Shown here in pieces: positions 13,201-13,366 of a DNA stretch of 13,366 nucleotides. A model generated the notes under the pieces. That model was given only the letters and a program-made list of their open reading frames with translations. It did no database searches and was not told the origin of the DNA. This stretch comes from HK-STAS-PATE-36 sp964610345 (lineage in GTDB: Bacteria; Patescibacteriota; Saccharimonadia; Saccharimonadales; JAGQNJ01). The DNA is taken from positions 1 to 13,366 of the forward strand of contig CAZSVQ010000024.1 in assembly GCA_964610345.1 (NCBI GenBank). Reading direction: 5' to 3'. How positions within the stretch are numbered: position 1 is the stretch's first letter; each line of letters opens with the position of its first letter. The position numbers and the translations under genes are program-made.

Positions 13201-13230
13201 TAAAACCATGCCTTAGGAGACATGGTTTTA
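13201..13230 (-). terminator. Intrinsic terminator after rpsJ
   Basis: A perfect 10-bp inverted repeat (TAAAACCATG at 13201-13210 and CATGGTTTTA at 13221-13230) encloses a ten-base loop, 23 bases after the rpsJ stop. In the minus-strand RNA the stem has an A-rich 5' side and ends in UUUUA, the form of a rho-independent terminator. It would end the rpsJ transcript before the accessory genes. The stem is nearly symmetric, so it could also work on the other strand. Confidence 0.75.
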
Positions 13231-13253
13231 TATATGTAGGGTCTAGTATAAAC

Positions 13254-13366
13254 TTACATTTTGATTTCGGCATCACAACCGGCTGGCAATGATAAGTTCA
13301 TAAGACTATCGATTGTCTTTGGCGTTGGCTCAAGCACATCAATAATACGCTTATGAATACGCATCT
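13254..13366 (-). CDS. rpsJ: 30S ribosomal protein S10, C-terminal part (runs off the window)
   Basis: The visible frame reads MRIHKRIIDVLEPTPKTIDS and then LMNLSLPAGCDAEIKM followed by TAA. This matches the end of S10 (HKRLVDIVEPTEKTVDALM-type motif), so the visible Met is internal and the gene begins outside the window. S10 is part of the small-subunit head and also the NusE transcription antitermination factor. In the usual operon rplC follows at once. Here a terminator and three accessory genes intervene. Confidence 0.93.
   Translation of the reverse strand, partial: MRIHKRIIDVLEPTPKTIDSLMNLSLPAGCDAEIKM

Noticed and set aside
9398..13253. A mobile element or integrated phage as the origin of the inserted genes.
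   Set aside because: There is no transposase, integrase, tRNA site, terminal inverted repeat or target duplication that I can see at the edges.

Overview
The window is a bacterial chromosome segment read almost entirely on the minus strand. Most of it (about 1-9221) is the S10-spc ribosomal protein cluster. In transcription order it runs rplC, rplD, rplW, rplB, rpsS, rplV, rpsC, rplP, rpmC, rpsQ, rplN, rplX, rplE, rpsN, rpsH, rplF, rplR, rpsE, rplO and the first part of secY. The far right edge holds the 3' end of rpsJ, also on the minus strand. The genes are packed very tightly. Many neighbours share a TAATG stop/start overlap, and ribosome binding sites lie inside the upstream gene's last codons.

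The organism looks like a member of the Candidate Phyla Radiation (Patescibacteria), with Saccharibacteria (TM7) the best guess. Reasons are the AT-rich sequence, the absence of rpmD (L30) between rpsE and rplO (L30 loss is a known CPR trait), compact gene ends, and adjacent surface-protein genes of a style common in these epibionts. This placement is an inference and no phylogeny was run. The standard genetic code fits every gene. All 23 complete 3' ends use TAA or TAG and none uses TGA.

Two things break the expected layout. First, rpsJ is separated from rplC by about 4 kb. A terminator hairpin follows rpsJ. Then come a 929-residue secreted NHL-repeat protein with a C-terminal domain resembling choice-of-anchor U, a 96-residue membrane protein and a 139-residue soluble protein of unknown function. 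A strong sigma70-type promoter and a structured, attenuator-like leader then precede rplC. The S10 cluster is thus split into separately transcribed parts, and the accessory genes carry their own promoters. Second, rplX (L24) is full length in frame but has a TAA stop at codon 22, inside its conserved KOW motif. This could be a sequencing error, a mutation or readthrough.

Region by region: 1-560 secY (partial); 561-691 short spacer; 692-9221 ribosomal proteins; 9222-9397 promoter and leader; 9398-9817 unknown soluble protein; 9855-10145 small membrane protein; 10190-10229 inverted repeat; 10239-13028 NHL surface protein with 159-bp tandem repeats; 13029-13253 promoter, a 5'-UTR hairpin and the rpsJ terminator; 13254-13366 rpsJ 3' end. 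There is no tRNA, rRNA, insertion sequence or CRISPR array that I can see. No gap between genes exceeds 300 bases.
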